Positions 48,401-60,884 of a DNA stretch of 64,000 bases are shown here, in pieces. The stretch's first letter is position 1; every line of letters starts with the position of its first letter. The DNA comes from Haemonchus contortus (Eukaryota > Nematoda > Chromadorea > Rhabditida > Trichostrongylidae): NCBI GenBank assembly GCA_000469685.2, contig LS997563.1, positions 11,434,940 to 11,498,939 on the forward strand, in the 5' to 3' direction. Below the pieces are notes generated by a model that saw nothing but the letters and a program-made list of their open reading frames with translations, was not told the origin of the DNA and did no database searches. The position numbers and the translations under genes were made by a program.

Positions 48401-51238
48401 TGATGCGCCAAATACGGAGCCATCCTGAAAACCACGTATAAAATTTGATTAAAACATAAAACAACAAATTATGTAACATACATGGAGGTTAGCGTGAGGT
48501 ATAGCAACAGCTCCGTCGCTTTCATCGCCATGAACGTTCAAGCTATCATCGAAAACATCGTCAGTCATGTCATTCAGAGCTCCGATGTCATGCTCGTTGA
48601 GCGGGACTGCAGCGATATCCTCAGACAAACACAACTTTTCTAGTACGGTAGCGGCGGGTGGATCAGTTCCAGAACCGTGAAACTTGTGCGATGGAGTCTC
48701 TGCAAAACTGACTGAATATTACTAACTATAACAGCCCTCGAATTGAACTTGAAAGATCAAACTCAAAACACCCTAAAGACTCGCATAAGTCAAAAAAATT
48801 GGTCGTACCAACCTGGTCCGACATCCAAAAGTTTTTCATCGTTTTTCATATTACTAAGATTCTCATCGATCAGCTCTCTACCTTTGTCGTCAGAAACCGA
48901 ACTGATGGTTTCTGGGTTTGGATCCCTGCAATACCCATAGGCTACTAAGAAAACCAATGAAAGAGAAAAATGTTTCTTGACTTTTGAATACAGCGGCAAC
49001 AAACCTATTTTCAGAATCAATGCCGCTATCGAGTGTTTCCGATGGTCTCATCCGTGTATGGCGAAGGGAGGCAACAGAGGCTCCTAGCTCAGTCAAACCA
49101 CTAGCTACGGTGCTCGTCTGCAATAGAAACCAAAATAGTAGGAATGATTTCAAATATTTGAAAAATCGAGAACGATGAGCTGAACAACTCATCAACCAGG
49201 ATTGTTTTCGCCTGGAGTGTGAGAGATAGAGAGATAAGGCGGTGAAGATGCGGAGAAGCAGAGATTGTGAGGGAAGCCAAATGAAATGGTTTTCACGGGC
49301 AGCAGAACAAAACCGAGTTTGCCATAGGTCAACAACCTGTCGCGCCAAATTTTCCAACGGCTAAGAAGAAATTCATTACAACAACCCTTGAATCGATGTA
49401 GCTCAACTATAAAAGGCGATTGAATTTCCCTTTCGCCATTCCTTAGATTAAGTAATCAAACGGAAACGATGTACATCAATACCTGCCTTTTTGGAAGCCA
49501 AAGAAAAGAAAAGATAAGAAAAGCCCGGAACTTTTCTTATAACAAAAAGAGAAAAAGTGAAAAATAAAAAATAAGCAAAATTGTCATCTTACATGTTCAC
49601 TATGAGAGCGCGATCCCTGTGAACGGGACTCGCTACTGCTTCGCGAGGAGCGACGTGGAGCTTTGGTTCGGCGAGACACAATTATTGGCTGAAGAATACT
49701 TGAGTTTAAAAACTTTTGAACCAATGTTCACTTAGTCAAGAGTTCAGATGGAACCTTATCAACACCACTTCAAAACAATGAAATTTCAAACGACGGGCAA
49801 AAGAAACTCACTGCTACACTTTGCGATCGAAGTTCACCATATCCAGTATTAAGTGGCGACGACGATAAAATTACACGTTCCGGTATTTTCTCTGACTCGT
49901 TAATCATGGATGGATGTGAATAGACCGATTCATCATCATCGCTGAGAATGGTCTCTGAAACCCACAAAACATGAATAAACACCTATTTTTAGTTTCAGAA
50001 CGCTGAATTATCTAAAGGACATGTTGACATACTTCGGCTGGATCTTTCCTTTCCATAGATTGGCGACAACACCAGTGCTGAACGCTCCGACTGCAAGAAG
50101 TCTATTGCGGACATTCCCACTTCGGTCGAGTTATCACGAAGCGATGACGCACGCACCCGAGGCGCCAAGGCACCCACTGAAGAGAAGATTGAAGAAAATG
50201 GCATTGATATTCTAGGTAGGCACCAACTTACCTTTCAAGGGCTTCCCATTTACCAAACCAGCTAGTATAAGTGGCGATGGTGTCCATGTGTTAAGAAAAG
50301 AGCTATTTACAGCGGCACATACCGGGAGCTCGTCGAGAGTTTTCAACAATTCACTGACTTTCGTCATTTGTTCTGCATCACGAAGTAAAGCGTTTTCGTC
50401 ATAGAATTGACTGTAAGACAACAATTTAATGAGCTTATCAAGAGCACTTCACAAGAGCTATGGCTTCCTAAAGCAATGATCATGATTCCCAAGTCTTACT
50501 TTATGGCCTTAGTCTCGCCAAGAAGTAATTGGACGTAATGTTCTAGCGAATTCTGATTCACAACGATTCGAATCCAGGCCTGTAAAAGAAAGCCAAATCT
50601 GAGAATATACGCAATGCAAATAATAGTATTACTCACTCTTCCGCGACCGATTTCGGATTTGATTTGCTTCAACGAACTGATTTCCGAAGTTATACTTTTA
50701 TGCGAGTATTTGGAGACAAATGGCCAGAAGTTCTAAAAAAAAACCAAACCTAATAAAAATCTATCTTAACTTCTGGAACAAATTTATTTCTTTTTTAAAC
50801 AAGCCAAACTGGTGTGTACGGACCGGCTCGGGATATTTCGCGTATCGAGATCCTTTCACAAAGAATGGATCCCTCAAGCCATGTATGAAAATCGCTTCGA
50901 TCACGTTGCAGATATTTTGAGTGATCTCACTAAATCACATGAGTACCATAAAACGAAGCACTAGCAGTCGTTAAGATATCACTGATAAGAAAAGTAACTA
51001 GTACCAATTGCTAGCAAGAACGATGCCATAAAAATCAAAGAAAATTCAAAAGAGAATCGTAAAGAAAACCGTCCTAAGCTATAATGCTCAAAAGTTATAT
51101 TAAAGGGCAAAAATCAAATGCGAACCTGGGAACACAGTCCTTCGTTGTGTATGGTGAAGATTTCGCAGCTTTCAGAACAGCTTCCATTTCTTTGATTATA
51201 CCGGTTTTCCATTTTTCGTGATTCGAGTACGTAGACAT
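45439..51238 (-). CDS. PLEKHM1: RUN + Rubicon-homology protein, PLEKHM1-like (complete)
   Basis: Twenty exons in minus order: 51238-51126, 50929-50824, 50732-50637, 50579-50500, 50410-50232, 50176-50033, 49954-49812, 49688-49593, 49117-49005, 48925-48813, 48699-48482, 48424-48314, 47934-47809, 47633-47568, 47408-47257, 47051-46904, 46827-46753, 46167-46024, 45916-45746 and 45561-45439. Phases join to 838 aa. RUN domain at about 30-195 (EAIFIHGL; FWPFVSKYSHKSITSEI; GRGRAWIRIVVNQ; ENALLRDAEQ; LNTWTPSPLILAGL). Acidic/Ser-rich linker at about 200-590. C-terminal Rubicon-homology domain with zinc-ligand pairs CPMC (about 604), YYCADC, C769/C772/C779/C782, C799/C802, H807/C810 and C817/C820. LNxWTxSPL, GLDAQ..C, GLYYCADC and SLYDHV favour PLEKHM1 over Rubicon. 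That family binds Rab7 and tethers late endosomes, lysosomes and autophagosomes. No PH domain is present. An in-frame upstream ATG exists at 51313. Confidence 0.93.
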
Positions 51239-52980
51239 GACGAAGGCTGAACGATAGCGATTACTGTCTGACACCCCGACAAAAATCAACAACACGTAAA
51301 TGCGGAGAAGCAATCGATGAATTCAAACAAGAGGGCATAGAACAGATGCGCTAGACAAGATGGCAATTGTACAAACTTTCCAAGTTTTTCCAAGATGGCA
51401 CGGCATGGCCTTCGTATTGAAAATAAATTCCCCTCCCAGATTGCGAACTTTCTTAAAATGCAAATAACTTTTCAAATAGCAACCTCAATTCTGGAAAAAC
51501 ATTGAACCGTACATTGGCACTTTTTATGAGATCACTAGCTGTGGGCGGTTACCGAAATATAAATGATAAAAAAAATAACAAATATAAACTTAATTGAACC
51601 CTCAGATAGAAGGCTTATCAGATTTTTACACTCAAATAGAGACTTGAAATCGATTGAGGCCTACGTGAGTGCAAGACTGACCTTGATAATCGAAAAAAGT
51701 CCGATCTCAATTCACTACCGTTACCGCATTGGGCGGACAGATGGATATTCAGCTAAACACGCTTCTGCTCGTTACTCTTCGTGATAATCACGAAAGGAGA
51801 ACAAATACGCCATATAATAGTTATCTCATATTTCCCACATTTTCGCGAATAATCAAATCTTTGATTCTTTTCCGAACTAGAAGTGTGGCACTGAAGGTAC
51901 TGAAGGATGTTTTCTAATTGTACAGCTCTTCGATACTTCTACTGAACTGTGAAATAGTTCAAAAACAGAGTAAGGTGAATTGAGTTGCCGAATATGGATC
52001 AAAAACACTAAATATCAAGTGTGAGCGAGGGTGCGGTGTTAGATGAACAAATAAAAACCAGTGGAACCACTTTGCCCGCACAAAATTTAATTCAAAAATT
52101 GCTCGAAAATTTATGAAACATTAAATTCCACTTACGTTCACAAAGTATGAATGCGAAAAGATGCCAAAAATAGATATGCGCTGCATGTTTACCCGATGTT
52201 TAGCAATTAGAAATCAGCGTAGGACACTGGCTAATTAGGCAAGGTGAAGTTCAAGTGAAAATCATGAAAACATCACCAAACATCAACTTGATATTAAAAC
52301 ATTTTTGGAAGAAACATGCATTTTCTCTTGTGCCGAGCATGACTAGGCACTGAGCCTTATGAATGTAAACGAATGCGATTCGCATGAGAAACGTGACTGA
52401 TTTGAAACTCGTAAATGGAAAAGTCACGTCGGCAATATTTCGTAAAAAAGAGCCTCGATGAATCGTAAGGGCAAAAAGTGTCAGAAAAACCAGCCGATGC
52501 ACTAACTGTAAGACTGACTAATATAAGCACAACTTTACTGGAATACGAGTACTTACAATGGCTGGTTTAAACAACTTCTACCAACACAACTTTGTTCTAC
52601 ATCTTTACGATAGACGTTAATAGACCATTAACGATCCTCTAACATGGACAACCAAATAAACTGAGCCACAGGAACGAATTACTTATTCCTCTGCCAAATA
52701 AGTTTGCCTAAATCTCTTCCCAGATCCTCAAAGAAATAGCTATCACTTGTAAAATGATAGTTAGCAGATATCCTCTATAGGTACAACCCAACAAATAGAA
52801 CCGCTCTGGTCAGAGAAATAGTAAAATGCTATATCCAATTGAAATTCTACTGGTAACATCATTCAAGGAACCTGTCTGCAAGGAAGGAAGAAAACCAACT
52901 CGCTAGAAAAGCTGAAAAACATCAGAAGTGATAAGGTTATCAAAGAACTAAAAAAGGGTCGATGTGGGGTGTTTGTAGAT
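51239..52980. other. Intergenic region upstream of the PLEKHM1-like gene
   Basis: Includes the presumed promoter and 5' UTR of the minus-strand gene starting at 51238. AT-rich, with no recognisable exon, RNA gene or repeat; the open frames here are short and unremarkable. Confidence 0.45.
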
Positions 52981-52987
52981 AAAAGAG

Positions 52988-53311
52988 ATGGAAGTGAACT
53001 TTAAGCGGACAGAAATGAAAGGAAAATTGAGAAACTGGGATTTGAAGGTCAAACCGGATTCTGACGCAAAAAAGGAAATGCTTTGTCTAGACTGGAAAGG
53101 GATTGGAATAACGGCCTGCTTACTAACTGGTCGGGGTGCACTCGAAAAGAAAGAACTACAACAGCGAATTATTTCAATTCAATCAGAACCACAAATCGCT
53201 GATAAAACAAGTTTCTGGCAAAATGGTACTATCGGAATCTTCTTCTTGCCAGACAGTAGTAAAAATTGCCCTTGGCTTATTGCGGCAGTACTGATGCTGA
53301 ACGTAGAATAA
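52988..53311 (+). pseudogene. Possible mariner-like transposase remnant
   Basis: 107-codon open frame. The segment DAKKEMLCLDWKGIGITACL followed by ELQQRIISIQSEPQIADKTS and FWQNG loosely parallels the mariner pattern KKVMLCIWWDxKG ... QQLxxLxxxxxxxRPExANR ... HQDN. The resemblance is weak and the catalytic Asp positions are not preserved. No terminal inverted repeats were found around it. It could equally be chance. Confidence 0.25.
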
Positions 53312-56300
53312 GGCAGAACCGCTGCAATCTGCACTCGAGAACTTTCGATTTGAGCAAAATGAGGTGATCAAAATGTGTAAAAGATGATAGAGAGAGGAAG
53401 AGAAATCCGTAACGCGAGGCTAAACGTAAAAGGATCATTACGTAAGGAGGTATGTCACGTGAAAATCACGGTATATCTCACCAATTATGGCCAATAGTAC
53501 CACAGGGATCATTGGGTTCTGTAAGTATGCTGACATTAGCACTAAAGTGCTACCACTTATGGTGCCGCCTGTGCCCAATAACGGCAGAACATGACCCCTG
53601 CAAAGTGCTGATAGCACCTGCGATCCAGAAACCGCATCGTTAATGGCGAAAAAGAAAAGAAAAAGATAACGTCAACGAGCTTCTTCCGTGCTATCAGTGT
53701 CGTAACTAACGTATCAATCCTATTTGCCTCCATTTATTCCTCCAAGAAGCAACAACGAAGAAAAAGAAATCGTTGACCAAAAATTTCCTCGATGAAACTG
53801 TGGTTGAATGGTCACGTAAAAAACAAATAAAAAACAGTGCAAGGATAAGCTCATGCTCCCTAAAAACACTTATCACGGAACAAATGTGTAAGTGAGACCA
53901 ATGTGACCGGAACTGTAAAGCAAATGATGAGAACTACGATCGAATTGATTAAGTAGATAACCTTGACGACAAAATTTCGTAACTACTCCATCTATGGCAC
54001 CGACAGAAAGGCAAATACGGCCTCCACTTCAGCCTTCAGAAATCCAAAAATGGTATGATAAATCATGATTTAGGCTCCGAGGAAGGCGAAAATCGCCAAA
54101 ACGTCAGCCGACTTAGTTGTATTACTTAACCTCGTGTTCTGCTCAGTAAAGTAAAGCTGTATTGGAACTATACCGAGGTTCATTGAGAGTCGAACAGGGC
54201 ATCCAAAAAAGGACTTCCGGCTGCAATTGATCATATATACTTCACAAAGCCGTATGATATTAACCGGAATTCGATAGGAAATGCGATCTTTCAAAGGAAG
54301 AACACGGAAGGAGGTAGGAAGTGTAGCAATCGAAAGTAGCACGGAAACAAAGGTCCGGCAAGGACTAGCTTATGCCGAGGGTCAGAGTTTAACACGAGGT
54401 TAGACCTTTTCCTAAAAAGGGTTAAGAACGATGAAAGGAAATATAGGGAAGTTTGACGACTCAGAACGACAACGACCACTTAGAAAGTTGTCTGATCCAC
54501 AGATCTCTGAGATCAACTTCTAAAAGTAACTTAGTCATGGTCCGCCGAAACACGAATTCATCCTAACTCCACCACTTTCAAACTATATTTTTTAATGTAA
54601 CGAGCTTGATAAGTCTGTCGATTACCTGAGAGAATAATTTTGCAGAAAGCCCAATCTGGACCGTACAAAATAAGGCCTATATATAGAATTCATAAAGGAT
54701 GTATAAAAGCAATTGCACAGACATTTGCAACCCTCGGAGGTAGCACCGCTGCCACCATCAGCTGTTATGACTAAAAAGAGGAATGAGGGTCATATGAAGA
54801 GAAAGTGCAAGTTTGATTCAGCATAAGCCGATCGATAAAAGACCTTACGAGCGTGACCAACACGTGAGAATAAGCTGGCGAGGCTATTGAGACGTGACTC
54901 ATTCGTGTCGTGTGCGATTGCGTACACCACTCATTGTACGTCATTTCACGTACAAAGTTCATTTGCAACTTTTGGCGAAACACTGTTGTTTTGCGTTTTT
55001 TAAAACTGTTCTTGAAGGACTAGTGGCAAAAATATGACAAGTTTGAGTACTACCATTCAGTTGGAGAAAAAAAGCAGAAAACAGATCAGAAGTAGTGCAA
55101 TAATAAGGTCTTTTCACGGTTGAGATTCAAGAGAGTGTTTCCCCGAAATTCTGGTTGTTCCAGCAGTTATAAACTTACTTCTTGTGAGTGGGACCACACC
55201 TATAAAAGCAAAGCCCATGTTGTTGACATGAACTGGCTGACACCCTGCAAAGACAGCAAGTTATCTTGGAAAACATTAGATTCCGTCATCGTTAATACCC
55301 TATCTAGAAGTTCAAAGATTTCTTATCAAGAATGGTGACAATGATTTTACATCATGTTGAGCCCATTTTGTTGCGATGTGTTGTAGTAAAAAGGACCTGC
55401 TGTTAAAGCAACTAATTGGGCTCATTCATAGTACGAGGTCGGCGTCAGGCGTCAGGATAAAGAAAAAAGTTCTTAATCCGCAAAACTTGGTTCTTACACC
55501 CAAATCTTTCTTCCATTTGTTCACTGCCCACATCCCGCGGCATAGGTCATCGATTTGCAAGTCACTGATTTACGGCAGTGTCAAAGTTGGCGTCCTGACG
55601 TCAGCAGTATGAACGAACACATGTTCTTCGATCCTTGAGCCTTTAAGAGAAGTACTTTATGTCGTTAATTTTGGCAGCAGTTCAATTAGCCGTTCACGGG
55701 AATGAAAAATGACAGCCAAGGTTCTCAGTGTAAGCATCATCACCTTGCCAACCGATTACTAAAAATCGTCACTGCTCGAAAGCTGGCAGATGCGGTTTTG
55801 AGTAGATGGATGCCCGTTTTTTAATCTGCCTGCGGCCCCACTGGGATTGCAGAAAAGTTTCAAAGTGTGATAGCACAGGTAGGTAGGAACACAACTAGCA
55901 ATAAGTGAACACTTCACTTAATATCACTGTACTACACTCATGCGCAATCGATCGATATCGAATACATTTCTGATCATATAGATTGTCATCAACATAGAAC
56001 AGTACTAACTGTAAGTGCTGCAGTCTCCAGCCTGCAGTCTTAAGTTTATTGTAACTGTTATGTGGAAAGCCTCGAACAAAGCGCATATCTTCATTCAGAG
56101 GCACAATGAAGAAATCAAATATTTCTATTTATTTAAATTCCTTTGCCTGAAGCGTTCATATAAGTTTATTCAACGAAATGAGTCGCGATGCTATGGACAA
56201 AACGTATCGAAAACTTCAATCTGGGTGGGGTTTCGCAACAATGAAAAACATTATCATTACAGTAGAAATACTTCGGAAAGAACAAGCTTACATAAAATTT

Positions 56301-56555
56301 ATACGATTATATGAAAAGAGAGCCATGCAATATTGAACATCACGTGAAATCACACCATCCCAAGATCAGAGTCGACCGCATAACTAACTTTGTTATGCAT
56401 ACAAAAAACCCTATTACAATTATGTGATCAGTTAGAAAATTATTGATGCAACGCAAAAAAAAGAAAGAAAAACTACCATCACATGTTCTGAAGAATAAAT
56501 AACACGAAATACTGTTAAAGGACTGAAGGCGCAATTGACACTCGAGCTTTCTATC
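53312..56555. other. Intergenic region between the PLEKHM1-like and p24 genes
   Basis: No supported gene. Minus-strand frames around 53450-53650 and 54070-54342 are hydrophobic (for example TISGSTLVLMSAYL) and are flanked by splice-like signals, but I could not join them into a protein or recognise a family. A TGACGTCA octamer lies at 55596-55603. The right end should include the 3' UTR of the p24 gene. Confidence 0.4.
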
Positions 56556-58498
56556 CTAATACCTCGTTCGCTTTTCCGAGAAAAACGATCGCAGCAATAT
56601 TACCTGAATGAGAGCGTTACAGTCTAGTAAAACGTCACTAGTACGTAGGCGAGTTCGACTTCAGCAAATAAACAATCTTCGTTGGTACCCCTTTGTTGAC
56701 TTAATGATCCCTTCTAAGGGCTATTCAGTCACTCCACCGGAAGAACTGATCAAACACCAGAGGACAATTGCCCAAACAAAATGTGAATGAAGCTACCACA
56801 TAACCAAAAACCAATTCTGCAAAAATGAGTTTAGAATTTTACCTGAGCAATTCCAATAAGGACTATCAACGCTGTCTGGCCTAAACTCCATAACAAAACC
56901 CGTTCATTTAGCTGTTCGGCACGTTTTCGGCCGGTGGCTTCGCGGAGACGATGATGGGTTTGGTAATCATCCACCTGAACAAAGCCCATACTCTCGAATT
57001 GGCTGGAATCAGAAAAATACCAAGACTCACCACTCGAAGTTTGTCTGCAATAGCGACCGCCGACATTTCGAGTGCATTCATAGCATGAACACCAGGCGTT
57101 GCGGCTTTGTTGGGATTGTTTTTGTCATCAATCTGAATTCAGCCATGCGATAAAAAAAGAATCCACTAATTCGGACTATTACGACTCCACGCTAGATTAG
57201 GAGGGGATTGATAAAAGGCAATTGTTATAAGCCCACTAAAGATACCAACTCCTTTCCACGGTCTTAACCAGAGGTCCATCTGTCAACGAAGTGAGCGCGG
57301 TGGTAAACATAGCTTTAATCTCATATCAGAGGCTTACACTGTCTTCAGTTTTCAATCAGTGACAAATCAAGGGCAAGAAATAGCCTCAGATACAAACCTG
57401 CCAATCCATGTAGACAATCTTGTGCGAAAAGGTCGAGAATTCATTCGAAAAACATGCCTTGTAGGTACCTGCGGCCTGTAAATATTATCGTTTCATATAC
57501 AGAACTTCAATTGAAATGTCAAAACTATTTATGACTTACTTCTGTCTTCCAGTTATGAGTATTATACTGCTTTTTCATATCTTTATATAGAACTTTTCCA
57601 TTTGGATCTTCTAATGTCAAGTCGACGTCATACTGCCCTCCAGTAACGACCTGGAGCAGATTATTAAGCTCGTATAACAGCAACAGTCTAATTTTACGAA
57701 AAAGAATCATGTAGGACTTTCGTGACCAGGTTCATACGTTTATGTACAGCAGCCTCTTTTCGAGCTCAAAGATCAGGAGACTTCCTTGGTTAACCTTCCT
57801 ATATCAGCTAGATTCTACTCCGGGTAACTCATAGAGAGGAGTGTATTATTTGAACAGCCGGCTGCAACCGCTGTGTATACTCAAGTTTTATCGTATTGAT
57901 ATACTTGTGTTAAACGGAATAAGACCAATAAGCGGAATTCTCACTTTGAATACAACACGGAGCGGTCAGTGAAATGATTGGTCTATCAGAAAAAGACTGG
58001 AGCAGACCAAAGCTATTTTGCGAAATGGCTAATATTTGGAAAATCAGATTCTGCAAAAAAGAGGCTTCCAAATTTCTCTACTTTGCAACCGGGAGTCGTA
58101 ACTGATTCAAAATCCGAACTGTGGATGATTCGTTCCCTTAGAGTAGAGAGGTCACTGGCCTACACTGTTTCTCCATGATGTACTGAACTCGTGACGAAAT
58201 TATTTTGAGGGTAATGCTTACAGTTGCAGCCGTATAAAAAAATGGATAAAAAAATGGAGGAGAAACCCCTTAGAAGGACAAACGAAGAAGTTTCAACTCG
58301 AGATCAGGAAAAGGAAGGTTACTATTATGGAAAAAGCAAGTTTCACAAGAAAACTACCTGGTATTCCAGTAAAACGTCTACTCCACTTTTGATATCTTCA
58401 TAGAAACATTGATTCGCATTATCCGGCAACTCAAAAGTCAGCTCGATCGCTGAGGCTCTCAATGATAAGAGGGTCGAAAAGAGGATTAACCTGCGCAT
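56556..58498 (-). CDS. p24/emp24 cargo receptor, TMED3/TMED7 class (complete)
   Basis: Six exons in minus order: 58498-58358, 57650-57540, 57475-57398, 57132-57031, 56974-56843 and 56603-56556, all in phase, giving 203 aa. Signal peptide [17 protein letters not shown], then the GOLD domain beginning [19 protein letters not shown]31 and C92 ([12 protein letters not shown]) form the family's conserved disulfide pair; [20 protein letters not shown] is highly conserved. A coiled-coil ([20 protein letters not shown]) precedes one membrane span at about 170-193, then a short cytosolic tail [11 protein letters not shown] with the Phe-Phe and basic signals used for COPII/COPI sorting. Such proteins cycle between ER and Golgi as cargo receptors and coat regulators. 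The order [20 protein letters not shown] start, YDVD..LEDP and the tail place it with vertebrate TMED3/TMED7 (p24 gamma). Length is normal. Confidence 0.96.
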
Positions 58499-59208
58499 CC
58501 TAAAGTAACACGTGGAATTTACGATAATTATTGAGTCTAGACAAAATAATCAATTCGACAAGACCATCAGCCACCATAGGACAGCCAAAATTAGTAAATC
58601 AAAAAAGACGGGTAAACAGATGACGTGGATGCTTTAAAGCGGCATTGTGTAGGTCAGCAAACCGGGAATTGTCGACGAGATATTACGTACGCAACCGATG
58701 CAGAAAACCTCTGGTACCGTACGAATTTATAGAAAAACTCGAAAGTTATCTAGTCATTGCCATGGGGTCTTACTTGATTAGAGGGAAGGTTCCACTTTGA
58801 AACCAGTTTGGAAATATTATGATCAATAGCCACATATTTTCATTTCCATTTTGGCTATTTGAATAGCTTTGTACGATGTTTTTTGTTGTGATGGACGTTC
58901 AATGACCTCATAATTATCGATCGCAATCAGATAATCGAAAGTGAAAGGAAACCAGAGCAGTATTCTCCTTTTCTCTACAAGACGGATGAGTGTGATGAAT
59001 ATGAATGAGTACGATGGATATGAACTTGTGGGTGTGGAGTTGTGATGGAATATGTTTCCGAGTGGGAGGGTGGGAAAATTGCAGGAAGGTGGGAAAATTT
59101 CGTGACACATAAAGCCTTAGCGTAGCTATGGCCCTAATTTCTACACCCACTCGACCAGAAGTCCGCTTATTCCCACATTTCAGTGGGAATGAAAAAGCAC
59201 TCTTCAGG
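58499..59208. other. Upstream region of the p24 gene
   Basis: Presumed promoter side of the minus-strand p24 gene. Contains a purine-rich, TGGGAAAATT-repeating stretch near 59060-59100. No other gene is seen. Confidence 0.4.
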
Positions 59209-60046
59209 TATCTCACAACCACCGACTGGTTGGTCTACCTATCAATGAAGGCTTTTCTTCTCTAGGCACATGTTAGATCGTTCGAGAAGTGATTAGTGTC
59301 CTCATACAGTATTTCTATTGAGAATTTCAAAATATTTTAGAAAAATTTGTAGAAAACTATTCGGCCTTCATTTCGACCAAGCTTTTGATCGGGACAAGCG
59401 GAGTCAATAAACATCGCGTCCAAATGGAACAGATTTCAGTGAGGAAGAAGATCCTATAAGAAATCTGGACTACTGTGAAGTTTCCGATAGATTCTTTCTG
59501 AATACCATGGTATAATCAGTATCTAGCAGATGAATGAACACTTTAGGGTGTTCCCCTTATGCCAAAAAGCACGACTAGTTTGTTACCTGAGCTGTGAATT
59601 GAGAAGAAAGGAACCAGTTTGCCTCAGCGTCAGTAAACAAATGTAAACAATGCACAAGGAGTCTACAACTACTCCAGAACCACTGCCTTTCTGGATAGAC
59701 ACCGAATACACGCATGAGTCCGCAAGTTGTTCAAACTTAAGGCTTTCTCTCTGCTTCACTACGAAAAGAAATGGTTTCTGAGCCATTTAAAGAATCATAA
59801 ACGAATTCTCGAAGTGTCTAAGGAGAAGTGAATGCTTCGGTAGAATTGACCTTCCCCAGCAGTTCCTCGACATCTATAATCCTCAATTTGATAACATTGC
59901 CCAATACACACTCTGTAGATTTTCCGGAAAAAGAAGTTTCTAATATTCTAAATATGGAAGCCATCACGCAAAAAACTATCGGAATAAGGAAAACGGGTCC
60001 CTCTTGATTTCGATTTCATTGTTAGCTGGATAGTCTTGCAAAATAT
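59209..60046 (+). repeat. 838-bp direct tandem duplication, unit 1
   Basis: Begins TATCTCACAACCACCGACTG and runs to ...GTCTTGCAAAATAT. It is followed immediately by unit 2 with a constant offset of 838. Reading the two side by side I noticed one difference, A at 59671 against G at 60509. No recognisable gene lies inside; the minus-strand open frame 59583-59786 has a donor-like end but no similarity. Confidence 0.95.
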
Positions 60047-60884
60047 TATCTCACAACCACCGACTGGTTGGTCTACCTATCAATGAAGGCTTTTCTTCTC
60101 TAGGCACATGTTAGATCGTTCGAGAAGTGATTAGTGTCCTCATACAGTATTTCTATTGAGAATTTCAAAATATTTTAGAAAAATTTGTAGAAAACTATTC
60201 GGCCTTCATTTCGACCAAGCTTTTGATCGGGACAAGCGGAGTCAATAAACATCGCGTCCAAATGGAACAGATTTCAGTGAGGAAGAAGATCCTATAAGAA
60301 ATCTGGACTACTGTGAAGTTTCCGATAGATTCTTTCTGAATACCATGGTATAATCAGTATCTAGCAGATGAATGAACACTTTAGGGTGTTCCCCTTATGC
60401 CAAAAAGCACGACTAGTTTGTTACCTGAGCTGTGAATTGAGAAGAAAGGAACCAGTTTGCCTCAGCGTCAGTAAACAAATGTAAACAATGCACAAGGAGT
60501 CTACAACTGCTCCAGAACCACTGCCTTTCTGGATAGACACCGAATACACGCATGAGTCCGCAAGTTGTTCAAACTTAAGGCTTTCTCTCTGCTTCACTAC
60601 GAAAAGAAATGGTTTCTGAGCCATTTAAAGAATCATAAACGAATTCTCGAAGTGTCTAAGGAGAAGTGAATGCTTCGGTAGAATTGACCTTCCCCAGCAG
60701 TTCCTCGACATCTATAATCCTCAATTTGATAACATTGCCCAATACACACTCTGTAGATTTTCCGGAAAAAGAAGTTTCTAATATTCTAAATATGGAAGCC
60801 ATCACGCAAAAAACTATCGGAATAAGGAAAACGGGTCCCTCTTGATTTCGATTTCATTGTTAGCTGGATAGTCTTGCAAAATAT
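60047..60884 (+). repeat. 838-bp direct tandem duplication, unit 2
   Basis: Second copy abutting unit 1 with no spacer. After it the sequence continues TCTCATGACC, where unit 1 would have read TATCTCACAACC, so a TCTCA microhomology sits at the breakpoint. Almost identical copies imply a very recent duplication or an assembly artefact. Confidence 0.95.

Noticed and set aside
53441..53645. Hydrophobic minus-strand exons resembling a transporter
   Set aside because: Acceptor- and donor-like sites exist, but exons cannot be joined in phase and no family motif is identifiable.
59583..59786. Minus-strand open frame duplicated at 60421-60624, as a duplicated gene
   Set aside because: It is duplicated only because it lies within the 838-bp tandem unit; no domain or convincing exon structure.
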